Of a DNA stretch of 64,000 bases, positions 49,934 through 59,642 are shown in pieces. Made by a program: the position numbers and the translations under genes. The notes beneath the pieces are model-generated. The model did no database searches. It saw only the letters and a program-made list of their open reading frames with translations, and had not been told where the DNA came from. The number at the start of each line of letters is the position of its first letter. Positions within the stretch are counted from its first letter, which is position 1. Source of the DNA: Candidatus Gastranaerophilales bacterium (GTDB taxonomy: Bacteria > Cyanobacteriota > Vampirovibrionia > Gastranaerophilales > Gastranaerophilaceae); contig CAJUNK010000010.1 in the NCBI GenBank assembly GCA_910587815.1, positions 1 through 64,000 of the forward strand. Reading direction: 5' to 3'.

Positions 49934-51343
49934 CTACCCAAACTTCCTTGGATTTATTTTGTTTATCCAATTCTTTTCTATATTCTCTAAACTAATTCCT
50001 TTTGTTTCAGGCACCATAAAATAAATATAAATTAAACAGCAAAATGCAATGGTGCCGTATAAATAAAACGTATGCGCCTCGCCAATTTTATTTATCAAAG
50101 GAAGAAAACTCAATGTTACGGTAAAATTGAATAAAAAATTAGACATTGTGGATATGCTCATTCCAAGGCCTCTAAATTTCAGAGGAAAAATTTCAGATAC
50201 TAAAAGCAAAATGATGGGACCAAGAGAAAAAGAAAAAAATGCAATATAAAATAGTGCAGAAAACAAAGATACCCATTTTAAATTTGCTCCAAGTGCTTCT
50301 CCAAATTGAAAAGCAGAACCCAAGACAAAAAGACAAATTCCCATCCCGATAAGCCCTGCGTATAATAAAGGTTTTCTTCCTGTCTTATCGGATAAAAATA
50401 TTGCAATAAATGTCATAAGACAATTTACAACCCCAATTCCAATCGTTGCATAAATTGCGGTTGCATTTGTGCTGAATCCTGTAAGTTTTAAAATTGTGGG
50501 GGCATAATAAATTATTGTATTAATTCCTGTCCACTGCTGACAGAACATAAGGCCAATACCCAATAATAATGGTGCTATCATCCATTTTTTAAATTCAAAC
50601 TTTTTATTTTTGCTCTGGTTTTCTTTATCCAATATGCTTTTTATTTCATTAATTTCAAAATCTGCATCAATATTTGGTTCTATCAGTTTAAAAACCTTTT
50701 TAGCTTCATCAATTTTTCCTGCCTGAACAAGCCATCTTGGCGTATCAGACATAAACATCATTCCAACTCCTAAAATTATTGCAGGCAAAATTCCTGCTAA
50801 AAGCATAAATCTCCAGCCGTATTCAACATTGCTAAATCCTGCATTTATTAAATAAGAAAATAATATTCCAAGTGTTATTGCAAGTTGAAACAGTGAAACC
50901 AGCATCCCCCTTATTTTTTCAGGTGAAATTTCAGATAAATATAATGGAACCGCAAATGTTACAATCCCTATTGCAAGCCCTACGATAAATCTTGATGCAA
51001 TTAAGCTTGTAATATCGGGCGCAATAGCGCAGATTATTGAACCTATGAAAAATAAAACAGCAGTAAAAATTAATATTTTTTTTCTTCCGAAAATATCTGC
51101 CAGTCTTCCATTTGAAATAGCCCCAATTGTAGCACCAACAAGTGTGGATGAAACTAAAATTCCCTGCATATAATCATTTAGATTCCATTCGTCTTTAATA
51201 AATAAAAGCGCGCCCGAAATTACCCCTGTATCAAACCCGGATAAAAGCCCGCCAAGTGCTACAATAAAAGCTACTAAATATAAAAGGGGGCTGTATTTGT
51301 CTTTTGGTGTTTGGTTTTCAAGGCTAGATTTCTGCGCTTCCAT
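49934..51343 (-). CDS. MFS sugar porter
   Basis: 469 residues from the ATG at 51343, which has TTGGAGAA before it; a TTG five codons earlier lies inside that site. Twelve helices. Sugar-porter signatures: GFDTGVISGALLFI in TM1, GRLADIFGRKKILI, PLYLSEISPEKIRG, DTPRWLVQAGK, CQQWTGINTIIYYAPTI in TM7, and VPETKGISLE at the end. Of the XylE/GalP/AraE type, so probably a proton-coupled pentose or hexose importer. It overlaps acpS by 20 bp. Confidence 0.92.
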   Translation of the reverse strand: MEAQKSSLENQTPKDKYSPLLYLVAFIVALGGLLSGFDTGVISGALLFIKDEWNLNDYMQGILVSSTLVGATIGAISNGRLADIFGRKKILIFTAVLFFIGSIICAIAPDITSLIASRFIVGLAIGIVTFAVPLYLSEISPEKIRGMLVSLFQLAITLGILFSYLINAGFSNVEYGWRFMLLAGILPAIILGVGMMFMSDTPRWLVQAGKIDEAKKVFKLIEPNIDADFEINEIKSILDKENQSKNKKFEFKKWMIAPLLLGIGLMFCQQWTGINTIIYYAPTILKLTGFSTNATAIYATIGIGVVNCLMTFIAIFLSDKTGRKPLLYAGLIGMGICLFVLGSAFQFGEALGANLKWVSLFSALFYIAFFSFSLGPIILLLVSEIFPLKFRGLGMSISTMSNFLFNFTVTLSFLPLINKIGEAHTFYLYGTIAFCCLIYIYFMVPETKGISLENIEKNWINKINPRKFG

Positions 51344-51749
51344 AGATATTTTCTCCAAGATAATTTATTGGCATACGTTTTTTGTGTGCTAATGCATAAC
51401 AAATAGCATTTGTACGGTTATGAGATAATGATATTTTTATTTCAATTTTGCTTGCTAAGCCTGGATTTAAAATTTTAATTTCAGGGGCTCCATTTTTTTG
51501 GTGAATGACTTCAAAATCTGCATAGCTAACAGCTTCATACCCAAACGAACATACAGCCTTCAGGCATGCTTCTTTAGCGCAGTATCTTGCAGCCAAATGT
51601 GAAGCATAATTTTTTTTAGAAAAGCAATATTCAATTTCATCTTTGGTAAAAATCCTTAAAACAAAAGGATTTTGTTTATTATCGTATTTTTTAAATCTTT
51701 CAATTTCTTCAATATCGGTGCCAAGCCCTAAAGTATCAAAATCTTCCAT
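51324..51749 (-). CDS. acpS: Holo-ACP synthase
   Basis: 141 residues. LGLGTDIEEIERFKKY (Mg-binding Asp), FTKDEIEYCFSKK, HLAARYCAKEACLKAVCSFG (Glu and Lys of the active site) and IKISLSHNRTNAICYALA are the AcpS blocks. It moves 4'-phosphopantetheine from CoA to Ser36 of AcpP, encoded 9 kb away. The stop lies within the start region of the sugar porter. Confidence 0.93.
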   Translation of the reverse strand: MEDFDTLGLGTDIEEIERFKKYDNKQNPFVLRIFTKDEIEYCFSKKNYASHLAARYCAKEACLKAVCSFGYEAVSYADFEVIHQKNGAPEIKILNPGLASKIEIKISLSHNRTNAICYALAHKKRMPINYLGENIYGSAEI

Positions 51750-51862
51750 ATTTGCCCCAAAATACCAATGTAAAATTTATTAAGTATAGTTTACATTATT
51801 TTACAAAATGAAGCAATAGCAAGCAGTTTTAAAGTTATTTGTGTCAGAATTTTAAAATAAAA

Positions 51863-53428
51863 TTAAAAAGAATCTATAATAGCTTGAACCAGCGAATTTG
51901 TTAATTTGTCTTTATAGTCTTCTGATTTTATGTTCTTTAAATCGCTAAAATAGCTTATGGTTCCGCATTCAACCAATACTGCATTGTTAATTTTACATTC
52001 ATCCGAGGTTGCAGTTCTTGTAACCTGAAGATTTTTTTCAATAGGCTGATTGTGTATAAAATTAATGCCAGCTTTTTCCATTGAATTATATATATTGCAT
52101 GCAAAAGGACGGGATGACTTGTTGCCTTGATAGAAGACACTAGTACCTTTTATTGTCTTGTCATCAAATGCATCAAAGTGCAGGCTTATAAATGCTGTAT
52201 TATCAATATTTTGGGCATTTTCTTTTGCAAAATGCACAATTGCGTCAGGTAAAGTATATACTGAACCCTGCAAAATCACGACTTTAGCACCTTTGTCCAA
52301 TAATTTTTGTGCAAGAGCTTCTGAATATTCTGCGGTATATTTATATTCTTCATCATCATTGTTAATGGCTCCGCCGTCAAACATCATATTTTTAGGAGTT
52401 ACTCCGCCATGTCCTGCATTTATCATTATTGTTTTGCCGGTTAATTCCCCTTTTTTTATAGGAATAAATTCTTGAACATTTGCTGCGGCCATAGCATTTA
52501 GTTCTGTGGCATCATTGCTTCTTTTAAAACTTTTAAATTTTACAGTGCCGCTTGTTTTTTCTTCTTCTGTTTGTTTGAATGAGATTTTATTTTCTGTATC
52601 CATTGTATCTACAGACTTTTGTGTATTATTATTGATATTTATAATATCATTTCTACCTTGTGCGCTATAGGTTGCAACAAGTTCCTTAAAAGTTTTATCG
52701 CCAATTAAAGATGTTATATCTATCTTTTGATTTGGTTTTATATTATCGGCCTTTTCAATTGATGGATTTGTTTCAAGCAATTCATTAACATAGTTTTCAA
52801 CTTCTTCCCAGCTTATATTGTTGCCTGCAAATATTCTTACAACTGAAGAAAGGGTGTCTTCATCTTTTATTATATATTCGCCATCTTTTAAAAGTGTTAT
52901 TTCATTTAAAAAGCTGACATTGATTTTTGTGCCGGGAGCTATTGTGTCATTATTTGTTATATTATTATCATCTGCTATGCGGTTGATACATTCTTGAACC
53001 GTGCTCCAATCAACATCTTCATCAAGATATTGTCTTGTGATTGAAGCAAGTGTTTCACCTTTTTTAATAGTATATATATTTTCATACTCATAATCATCTA
53101 AAGAAATAAATTCTTCATCAGATTTAAATTTAGCTTCGGTTTCAGGGCCAATCTTTGTGATCTGTATTATACTCTGTTGTTACATTGTTTTTAAGTGCAT
53201 CTTCTTTTTTGGGATTTTCAAGCATTAATAACAATGCAAGCATGGAAGTCAAAAATGCAAGTCCGCCTTTTGCAAGTTCTTTTTTTGGTATTATTTTATT
53301 TCCTATAAAAATATCATCTTTGTGGCTTATTGTTTTGGGTTTTTATCAAAATCACCTTCAAAAGCAATTGGAGATTGTTTTATGCGCCTGCAAGTTCTGG
53401 CATTATAATCTATATTAGTTACACGCAT
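51863..53428 (-). pseudogene. LysM N-acetylmuramoyl-L-alanine amidase gene with two frameshifts
   Basis: The intended start is an ATG at 53428 with AAGGA upstream. Frame 1 reads 33 residues, including the tag SPIAFEGDF, then stops. Adding one A at 53340-53344 restores the next frame: a membrane helix (LAKGGLAFLTSMLALLLMLE) and ~30 more residues. A second shift near 53160 moves to the third frame with two LysM domains (IYTIKKGETLASITRQYL; EYIIKDEDTLSSVVRIFA) and a full Amidase_3 domain: INAGHGG, SLHFDAF, LVECGTISY. The total, 1566 bp, is a multiple of three, so the two shifts cancel. The product would be a membrane-anchored amidase cutting the muramic acid-alanine bond. As read, the amidase part lacks a start. 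Confidence 0.78.
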
Positions 53429-53632
53429 TTATATTTCCTTATTTTTAACAGTGTAATAAAAACTGTAAAAAAAATATTTGACAAAACAATACCATTTATA
53501 CTATTTAAACTGCTTGCTTTTTATTTAATTTTTTGTTATTTTATTAATCGGATGAAGCCGATAAAACAAACAATATTTTTTGTTGTTTTTTAGTGTTAAC
53601 ATATCGGCCTTTAAATAAGATAAAAGGAATTT

Positions 53633-56600
53633 GTGAAGTATAAATTTAATCATAAATATATAAAAGAAAATGCAAAGCCCGGCAGCTGGCGCAGGGGCTA
53701 TGAATATTTTCAAAAAAACCAGGTGTCATCTATAGAATTGAAAGATAACGTTGTAAAAGCGCAGGTTAAGGGTAATTTTAAATCTCATTATGACGTTGCT
53801 TTAAAATTCAATAAAACAAGTGTAAAGCCCACCTGTAGCTGCCCTTTGGATGAACCTTGGTGTAAACACACTGTGGCTGTGGCGCTCACTGCCTTAAAAA
53901 ACCACATGTGGGATGAGTTTTTATACGAAAAACACGATATTCCTCCCGTTTTTGAAGATGAAGATTTTCCTATGACGGAAAATCCTAAAGGTGGATACAT
54001 TTTTCACTTTAACCCAAAAAGGCGTCAAAATTTCTTCTCTATCCTTGTTATGGATAGGAATACAAAAAGAGTTTTAAGAGATTTAGAAGGGCCATTGAAG
54101 CTCATTCTTGAAGCGCAGAAAAATGACGAAAATTTCATCTTAAATGATGAGCAAAAGCTTGAGGTGATGATGTTTCGGCTTTTGTTAAAACAATCAAGAC
54201 TTGATAAAAAATCGGGATGGTATGATGTTCAGATAAATAAATTTGATGAATTCTTTAAAATGCTCTCAAGGCTTGAAGATGTAATTGATGCTAAAACCCA
54301 TAAAAAAATCAATTTTATGGATGAAACCTGGAAATTGTGCCTTGCAGTGAACGTTTCTTATGTTGGAAATGTCTTGTTATCTTTATATTGGAAGCGCCCA
54401 GATGATTCTGAAATATATCCTTTTGAAGAAGTTCGCTATTTTTCTCGTCAATTAAAATGGGGCAGATACAAAGATGTAATCTTCCCAACGGATGTTCAGG
54501 TTTCAATTTTGCCACAATATCTTACAAAGGCATCATTTACTGATATTAAAGACGCTGAAGGCGGAAAATTTGTCTATGAAGAGTTGCCAAAGCTCAGAGA
54601 AATGATGACAGTTGAACTTTCTGAGGAAATGGAAAAATTGACCTTTGAAAAAAGGCCCCCAATTTGCGTTGTGGAACTTGGCGTAGATTATGACCAATCT
54701 CTTAAAGCATCTTTGGATTTTGAATATGATGGTGTAAAGGTGCCTTATACCCGTACTCCAAAAAGCCCTTATGTTACTATAAAAGACCCTGCAAAAGATT
54801 TATTATACTGGGTAAAAAGGGATTCAAATTTCGAACAAAAAGCATATCAAATGCTTCTTGCCTGCCGCTTTCACCCCATGCAGACAAATAATCTTGCGCT
54901 TGAAAAAGAAAATGCCATAGATTTTTATAATTACTATATTCAAAAAGCAGGCGATGGATGGAAATTCATTGAAAAAGATGATATGAGCCTTTATAAACTG
55001 GCATCAAAACAACTGCAATTATGTGCAAACATTGATTTTGCGCCAGATACCACAAATATTTTTGAAATAGAATTATATGGCGATGTGGATGGAGAACGCA
55101 TCGAACTTGATAAAATTCAAGAATTAGTATATGAAGGGGCAAAATACTATCAGGTATTAGGAAAAGGCCAGGCCTCAATTCCTGTGGATGATGTTTATTC
55201 ATTATTAAAATCTTTTAATACATACGATGCCTATAGAAATGAAGAAGATAAATTCATTGTTAAAACCTATCGTGCAGGCGTTGTTTCTGAGATGGAAAAT
55301 ATGAAGGTGAAATTAAAAATGAGCCGGAAATTTTCAAAATTCTGGAAAGAAATTTCAACCTTTTCAAATATGGAAAACACTCCTCTCCCAAAAACAACAG
55401 TTGCATCTTTACGTGAATATCAATCTAAAGGCTACAGCTGGCTTTGGTTTTTGTATAAATATGGCCTGAATGGCATTTTGGCCGATGATATGGGTCTTGG
55501 TAAAACTTTACAAACCTTAACATTGCTTCAAAAAGCAAAAGAAAAGGATGGCAAAAAAACATCCCTTGTAATTTGCCCTACATCTATTGTTTTCAACTGG
55601 GAAAATGAAATTGAAAAATTTGCCCCAAATTTAAAGTTTGTAAATCTAACAGGTGTAGATAGAAAATCTAAATTTAAAAATATTTCAAAATATGATATTG
55701 CAATTACAAGCTATGCCTTGATTAGACGTGATATTGAAGAATATAAAAAACTTGATTTTAGATACGTTATTTTGGATGAATCTCAAAATATTAAAAATTT
55801 CCAAAGCCAAACATCAAAATCTGTAAAGATGCTAAATGCAAAACACAAATTAGCACTATCCGGCACCCCTATTGAAAATAAGCTGGAAGAACTTTGGAGC
55901 GTGTTTGATTTTCTAATGCCAGGATTTCTTTTTGATGCACCGGAATTCAATAATAGATATGTTTATCCAATTATGGAAAAAGAGGATAAATCTGTTGAAA
56001 GACGCTTAAAATCACAAATCTTCCCGTTTATTTTGCGCCGTATGAAAAGAGACGTTGCAAAAGATTTGCCTGATAAGATTGAATCTGTTGCATACTGCGA
56101 ACTTACACCTGACCAAAAAGATTTATACCTTCAAGTTTTGGATTCTACAAAAGAAGAATTGTTTAAATCTATTGAAACTGTGGGGCTTGAAAAATCAAGA
56201 ATGTCAATATTCTCTGCCTTGCTCCGGTTACGGCAAATTTGCTGCCATCCAAGGCTTTATGATACTGAAGGAAAACTTGGTATATCTGATTCAGGAAAAT
56301 TTGAACAATTGCAATCTATGCTTGAAGAAATTATCTCCGAAGGCCACAGAATTCTATTGTTCAGTCAGTTTGTGGGAATGCTTGACATCATTAAGGCTTG
56401 GCTTGAAACAAAGGGCATAAAACATGAATATTTATCCGGCAAAACAAAGGATAGGCAGGCTGTTGTAGAAAGATTTAATACAGATTCTACAATTCCAATC
56501 TTCCTTGTATCCCTAAAAGCAGGTGGTACGGGCTTAAATTTAACCGGGGCAGATTATGTTATTCACTATGACCCATGGTGGAACCCTGCTGTTGAAGACC

Positions 56601-56803
56601 AGGCAACAGATAGAGCCTATCGTATCGGCCAAACTAAAAAAGTTTTTGTATACCGCCTGATTACAAAAGGCACTGTGGAAGAAAAAATTCAAAGGTTAAA
56701 ATCTAAAAAACGTTCTTTGGTGGATTCTGTAATTTCAGTGGATAGAAACATAGCAAAAACTTTGACATATCAGGATATTAAAGATATTTTTGCCGTGGAT
56801 TAA
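53633..56803 (+). CDS. SWI2/SNF2-family helicase with N-terminal SWIM zinc finger
   Basis: 1056 residues; GTG start with AAGGA upstream. SWIM motif CSCPLDEPWCKH (Cys68, Cys70, Cys77, His79). A ~500-residue middle region of unknown structure precedes the ATPase: LADDMGLGKTLQTLTLL near residue 620, LDESQNIKNF, LSGTPIENKLEELWSVFDFL, RLRQICCHP, SLKAGGTGLNLTGADYVIHYDPWWNPAVEDQATDRAYRIGQ. These are DNA translocases; bacterial ones with SWIM domains resemble RapA or HepA-like remodellers, though cellular role is not settled. Intact over 3.2 kb. Convergent with the calpain-like gene, one base apart. Confidence 0.92.
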   Translation: MKYKFNHKYIKENAKPGSWRRGYEYFQKNQVSSIELKDNVVKAQVKGNFKSHYDVALKFNKTSVKPTCSCPLDEPWCKHTVAVALTALKNHMWDEFLYEKHDIPPVFEDEDFPMTENPKGGYIFHFNPKRRQNFFSILVMDRNTKRVLRDLEGPLKLILEAQKNDENFILNDEQKLEVMMFRLLLKQSRLDKKSGWYDVQINKFDEFFKMLSRLEDVIDAKTHKKINFMDETWKLCLAVNVSYVGNVLLSLYWKRPDDSEIYPFEEVRYFSRQLKWGRYKDVIFPTDVQVSILPQYLTKASFTDIKDAEGGKFVYEELPKLREMMTVELSEEMEKLTFEKRPPICVVELGVDYDQSLKASLDFEYDGVKVPYTRTPKSPYVTIKDPAKDLLYWVKRDSNFEQKAYQMLLACRFHPMQTNNLALEKENAIDFYNYYIQKAGDGWKFIEKDDMSLYKLASKQLQLCANIDFAPDTTNIFEIELYGDVDGERIELDKIQELVYEGAKYYQVLGKGQASIPVDDVYSLLKSFNTYDAYRNEEDKFIVKTYRAGVVSEMENMKVKLKMSRKFSKFWKEISTFSNMENTPLPKTTVASLREYQSKGYSWLWFLYKYGLNGILADDMGLGKTLQTLTLLQKAKEKDGKKTSLVICPTSIVFNWENEIEKFAPNLKFVNLTGVDRKSKFKNISKYDIAITSYALIRRDIEEYKKLDFRYVILDESQNIKNFQSQTSKSVKMLNAKHKLALSGTPIENKLEELWSVFDFLMPGFLFDAPEFNNRYVYPIMEKEDKSVERRLKSQIFPFILRRMKRDVAKDLPDKIESVAYCELTPDQKDLYLQVLDSTKEELFKSIETVGLEKSRMSIFSALLRLRQICCHPRLYDTEGKLGISDSGKFEQLQSMLEEIISEGHRILLFSQFVGMLDIIKAWLETKGIKHEYLSGKTKDRQAVVERFNTDSTIPIFLVSLKAGGTGLNLTGADYVIHYDPWWNPAVEDQATDRAYRIGQTKKVFVYRLITKGTVEEKIQRLKSKKRSLVDSVISVDRNIAKTLTYQDIKDIFAVD

Positions 56804-56804
56804 G

Positions 56805-58094
56805 CTATACTTTTGTAATAAAGGCGTATTGAAAATTATTCAAAATTTTATCCAATTCCATATTGGTGTAAAATGCTGAATTTGAAGCATTTATAATCCT
56901 ATATTCAACTCCGCTATCTGTTTTATGTGGTTCAATTTGATAGGCATGATTTGCTTCAAGCTCATTTCCGTTTGGTAAATTGATTTTTTATCAGGTGCTG
57001 CAATTATAATTGTGTCTTTATCGGCTTCAATTAGGGCATCTAAAAACATTGAATGCATAAAAGGAATCCTTAACGATAATCTTTTTGTGTTGTTATACCC
57101 CAGTTTATAAAACGCATCAGAAACCTTGCTTTTATTATGGTCCCTGTAATAATCTTCGATGCATTTATATTTTGGGTACCAATCTTCTAAATTATCATTT
57201 ATTCCATCAAGTTCTAAAATTTCTTCGCCCTCATTTTCTCTGTCTGAAACCATCTCATGGCCATAAAGGTGCTCCAGCATCTGTATTCCTTTGCATCCCG
57301 TTGAAAGTCTTATAACATCTGTATCTTCATTAAGTTCACAATTTTTAAAGAATAATTCATTGTTCCCGTTTGGAAATTTAACATACGCCATCTTTACTTT
57401 CCACAAAGGCTGAAAGAATATTATGCTTTGCTTTTGGGTGCTTAAATATTGCATTTAGCGAAGATAATAAAAAGCAATCACCAGAAAACCCTTGTGTAAT
57501 CATATATCTTTGCGCAAGCGGAAATAATTTTAAATATGTTTTTGGGCTTATTTTTAATTCTTTTATGGTGACTTCATCTGTTTTTATTTTTGCAAAATCG
57601 CTATCTTTTGTTTTGAAGACCTCCCCTTTTTTAGCAAATTCCAACGCTTCATCGTCATTTTTAAATTCTGGAATAAAATCCTTGCCGCACATTTTAATTT
57701 TATTTAAATCATCTGTTAATTTTGAATTTATGCCGCCATTGGTGAGGATGGAGTATAAAATATTCTCTGATAAACCATTTTCGCTTATAAAATCTATTAT
57801 TTGTTTTAAATTTTTAGCATTTTCATCCTCACAGCACAGCATTTGCACTGTATTTGTAAGGTATGGAAACATTCTTTCATCATCTGTTTGCGGCAATTTT
57901 TTGTGTAAATATTCAAGCGCATCTTTTGGAAAACGTATTGCATCAGATTTTGTATAAAAATTCTGTTGCTCTTCATTTGCTGCCTTATTGCCATTTTCTT
58001 GTTTATAATTTCCATTGAAATTTATTAAATTATTTTTAAGATTTATGCTATGAAAATTCTTTACAGAGCTTAAATTTTGGCCAAAATTCAACAT
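56805..58094 (-). pseudogene. Calpain-like (C2-type) cysteine protease gene with two frameshifts
   Basis: Three frames add up to 1290 bp, a multiple of three. Frame 1 (from 58094) has the tag LINFNGNYK and the calpain cysteine block TQGFSGDCFLLSSLNAIF, ending after VESKDG. A +1 shift near 57384-57391 leads to YVKFPNGNNELFF...IIIAAPDKK. One A missing from the A-run at 56984-56989 then breaks it. The third frame gives LPNGNELEANHAYQIEP, with the histidine block, and EYRIINASNSAF with the asparagine, ending at 56805. The Cys-His-Asn triad is thus complete only if both shifts are corrected (429 residues). No signal peptide. As read, no product holds the full triad. Bacterial calpains are rare; this family looks lineage-specific. 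Confidence 0.78.
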
Positions 58095-58173
58095 ACACTT
58101 TTCCCTTTAAAAGAATTATTTTGCAAAGCTATAAAAACGGTGCCTTTACAAAAATTGCCTAAAGATTTTAGGT

Positions 58174-59286
58174 TTAAATTTTTGTATTAAATTTTTCTGC
58201 AACCGCTTTTCTTAACGGTGTTTGCGGTTCTTCATCCAAAGCATTTGAAAATAATTCATAAACATGGCCTGATGTGGCCGCTAAATCTGCCCTTGCTATA
58301 ATAAGCGCCATTTTATAATCATTTGGGTTTGTATAATCTTTAATTATCTGCTTTGCAGCTTCTTTCTTATCCTCAGTATTATTGTAATATTGCAGCCATT
58401 GATGATTTTTTACGCCATCTAAAATTCTTGTTTTTAAATGCGGCTTTAAATCGAATTTTTGAATGAATCTATCGGTTAATTTATATGATTTATAAGGGTG
58501 TTCATAGTCTCGTTTGGTCTCTTTTTTTCCTATATCATGCAAAATTGCCGTCATTTTTAGCACAAATTTATCTTCTTCATCTAATTTTTGATATTCAGGG
58601 TTATTCATTAATTTTGCAAGCACAAGCAGGGAGTGAATATCAACACTATAAGTGTGACTTTTGTGCTGTTTTTTGCCCATAACGTTTACAAATTCAGGCA
58701 TTCCTTTTATTAAAGTGTTCAAAGCCCTGTCTAAATCATCATTTCCAGTGTTTACCTTATTTTGATATAAAAATTTGTGGCATTCGTTGTAAATTTGGCT
58801 TTCTGTTCTGCTTTTTGAATTTAATTCTGAAATATCTATAATTCCGTCATAGCCTATCATTTTACCTGTAAAATCTTGATACAAAGGTTCTATTTTTAAT
58901 TTTTCTAAAATCTCCCTTTTTCTTGTGTGGCTTGCTTTTGAAAGCATTTTATCTAAATTTGCAATAAAATCTTTTCTTGAATATTTTAATGCAATTCCAT
59001 CTTTTTTAAATGATGCTATTATATCTTCGTTGTTTCTTATTCCATTCTCAAAATCTGAAAAACCGCTTTCTGATGGCGTTTTATATATTTCATTAATAAA
59101 TTTTTCTCTGCCTGGCCTTATGTATGTGCTTCTTATAAAAACATCTAGAATACCACCAGATACAGTATTTCCAAGTTTTGAAGCGTATTTTTTATCATAA
59201 ATTTTATCTGCATGCCTTGTTTTGTCTGGATGTTTTGATTCATTAGTGTGTCTTGTGCCAAAATTTATTTGAATTTTTGATAACAT
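58174..59286 (-). CDS. HD-domain phosphohydrolase with lineage-type tag
   Basis: 370 residues. N-terminus MLSKIQINFGTRHTNESKHPD carries the F-G motif. The HD domain (~215-300) has HTYSVDIHSLLVLAKLM, KMTAILHDIGKKETKRDYEHPYKS (the HD pair) and a later VKNHQWLQYY. Such enzymes split phosphate esters, often of nucleotides; the substrate is not evident. The N-terminal ~200 residues have no recognised domain. Adjacent to the calpain-like gene on the same strand. Intact. Confidence 0.85.
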   Translation of the reverse strand: MLSKIQINFGTRHTNESKHPDKTRHADKIYDKKYASKLGNTVSGGILDVFIRSTYIRPGREKFINEIYKTPSESGFSDFENGIRNNEDIIASFKKDGIALKYSRKDFIANLDKMLSKASHTRKREILEKLKIEPLYQDFTGKMIGYDGIIDISELNSKSRTESQIYNECHKFLYQNKVNTGNDDLDRALNTLIKGMPEFVNVMGKKQHKSHTYSVDIHSLLVLAKLMNNPEYQKLDEEDKFVLKMTAILHDIGKKETKRDYEHPYKSYKLTDRFIQKFDLKPHLKTRILDGVKNHQWLQYYNNTEDKKEAAKQIIKDYTNPNDYKMALIIARADLAATSGHVYELFSNALDEEPQTPLRKAVAEKFNTKI

Positions 59287-59642
59287 AATTTTCCTTAATT
59301 TTAAGCAATTTTAAAAAACCGAAAATAAATTAATTTTGCTTTTTGTTTTTTATTTGTATCATATTTTCCTATAATTTTACGCTGCACTTATTTTTTTGCA
59401 ATAAATGCTTGTGCTGCAAAGCTTTTAAGGATATTGATATGTTTAAAGTATTGATTGATATAGCTTTTCAGTCTTTTTAAAACCCTAAAACCTTTTGTGG
59501 ATTTGATAATTATGTTTTTTAATACTTTTTTTATGCAAAATGGCCTAAAATCCTTGTATAGCAAGGTTTTTACACGTAAATGTACTAAAATCTGCACAAA
59601 ATAAGGATTGTTTATTTTAAAACAGTAACGCGAAAGGATTTT
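59287..59642. other. 356-bp intergenic region between dnaE and the HD-domain gene
   Basis: AT-rich. A weak hairpin lies at 59552-59566. A 69-codon minus frame (59388-59597) consists of basic, low-quality sequence over the hairpin and has no ribosome-binding site, so I do not call it. Promoter of the HD gene presumably lies here. Confidence 0.5.
59552..59570. terminator. Weak hairpin, possible terminator after dnaE
   Basis: CCTTG-TATAG-CAAGG with TTTTT on the plus strand and ATTTTAGG on the minus strand; about 75 bp after the dnaE stop. The plus-strand form has the better T-tract, though no plus-strand gene precedes it. Confidence 0.4.

Noticed and set aside
44051..59286. A prophage or conjugative island spanning 44-59 kb
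   Set aside because: No integrase, transposase, phage structural or transfer gene; housekeeping genes such as acpS and a SNF2 helicase are mixed in.
59388..59597. 69-codon minus-strand frame between dnaE and the HD gene
   Set aside because: Basic low-complexity translation covering a hairpin, no ribosome-binding site.
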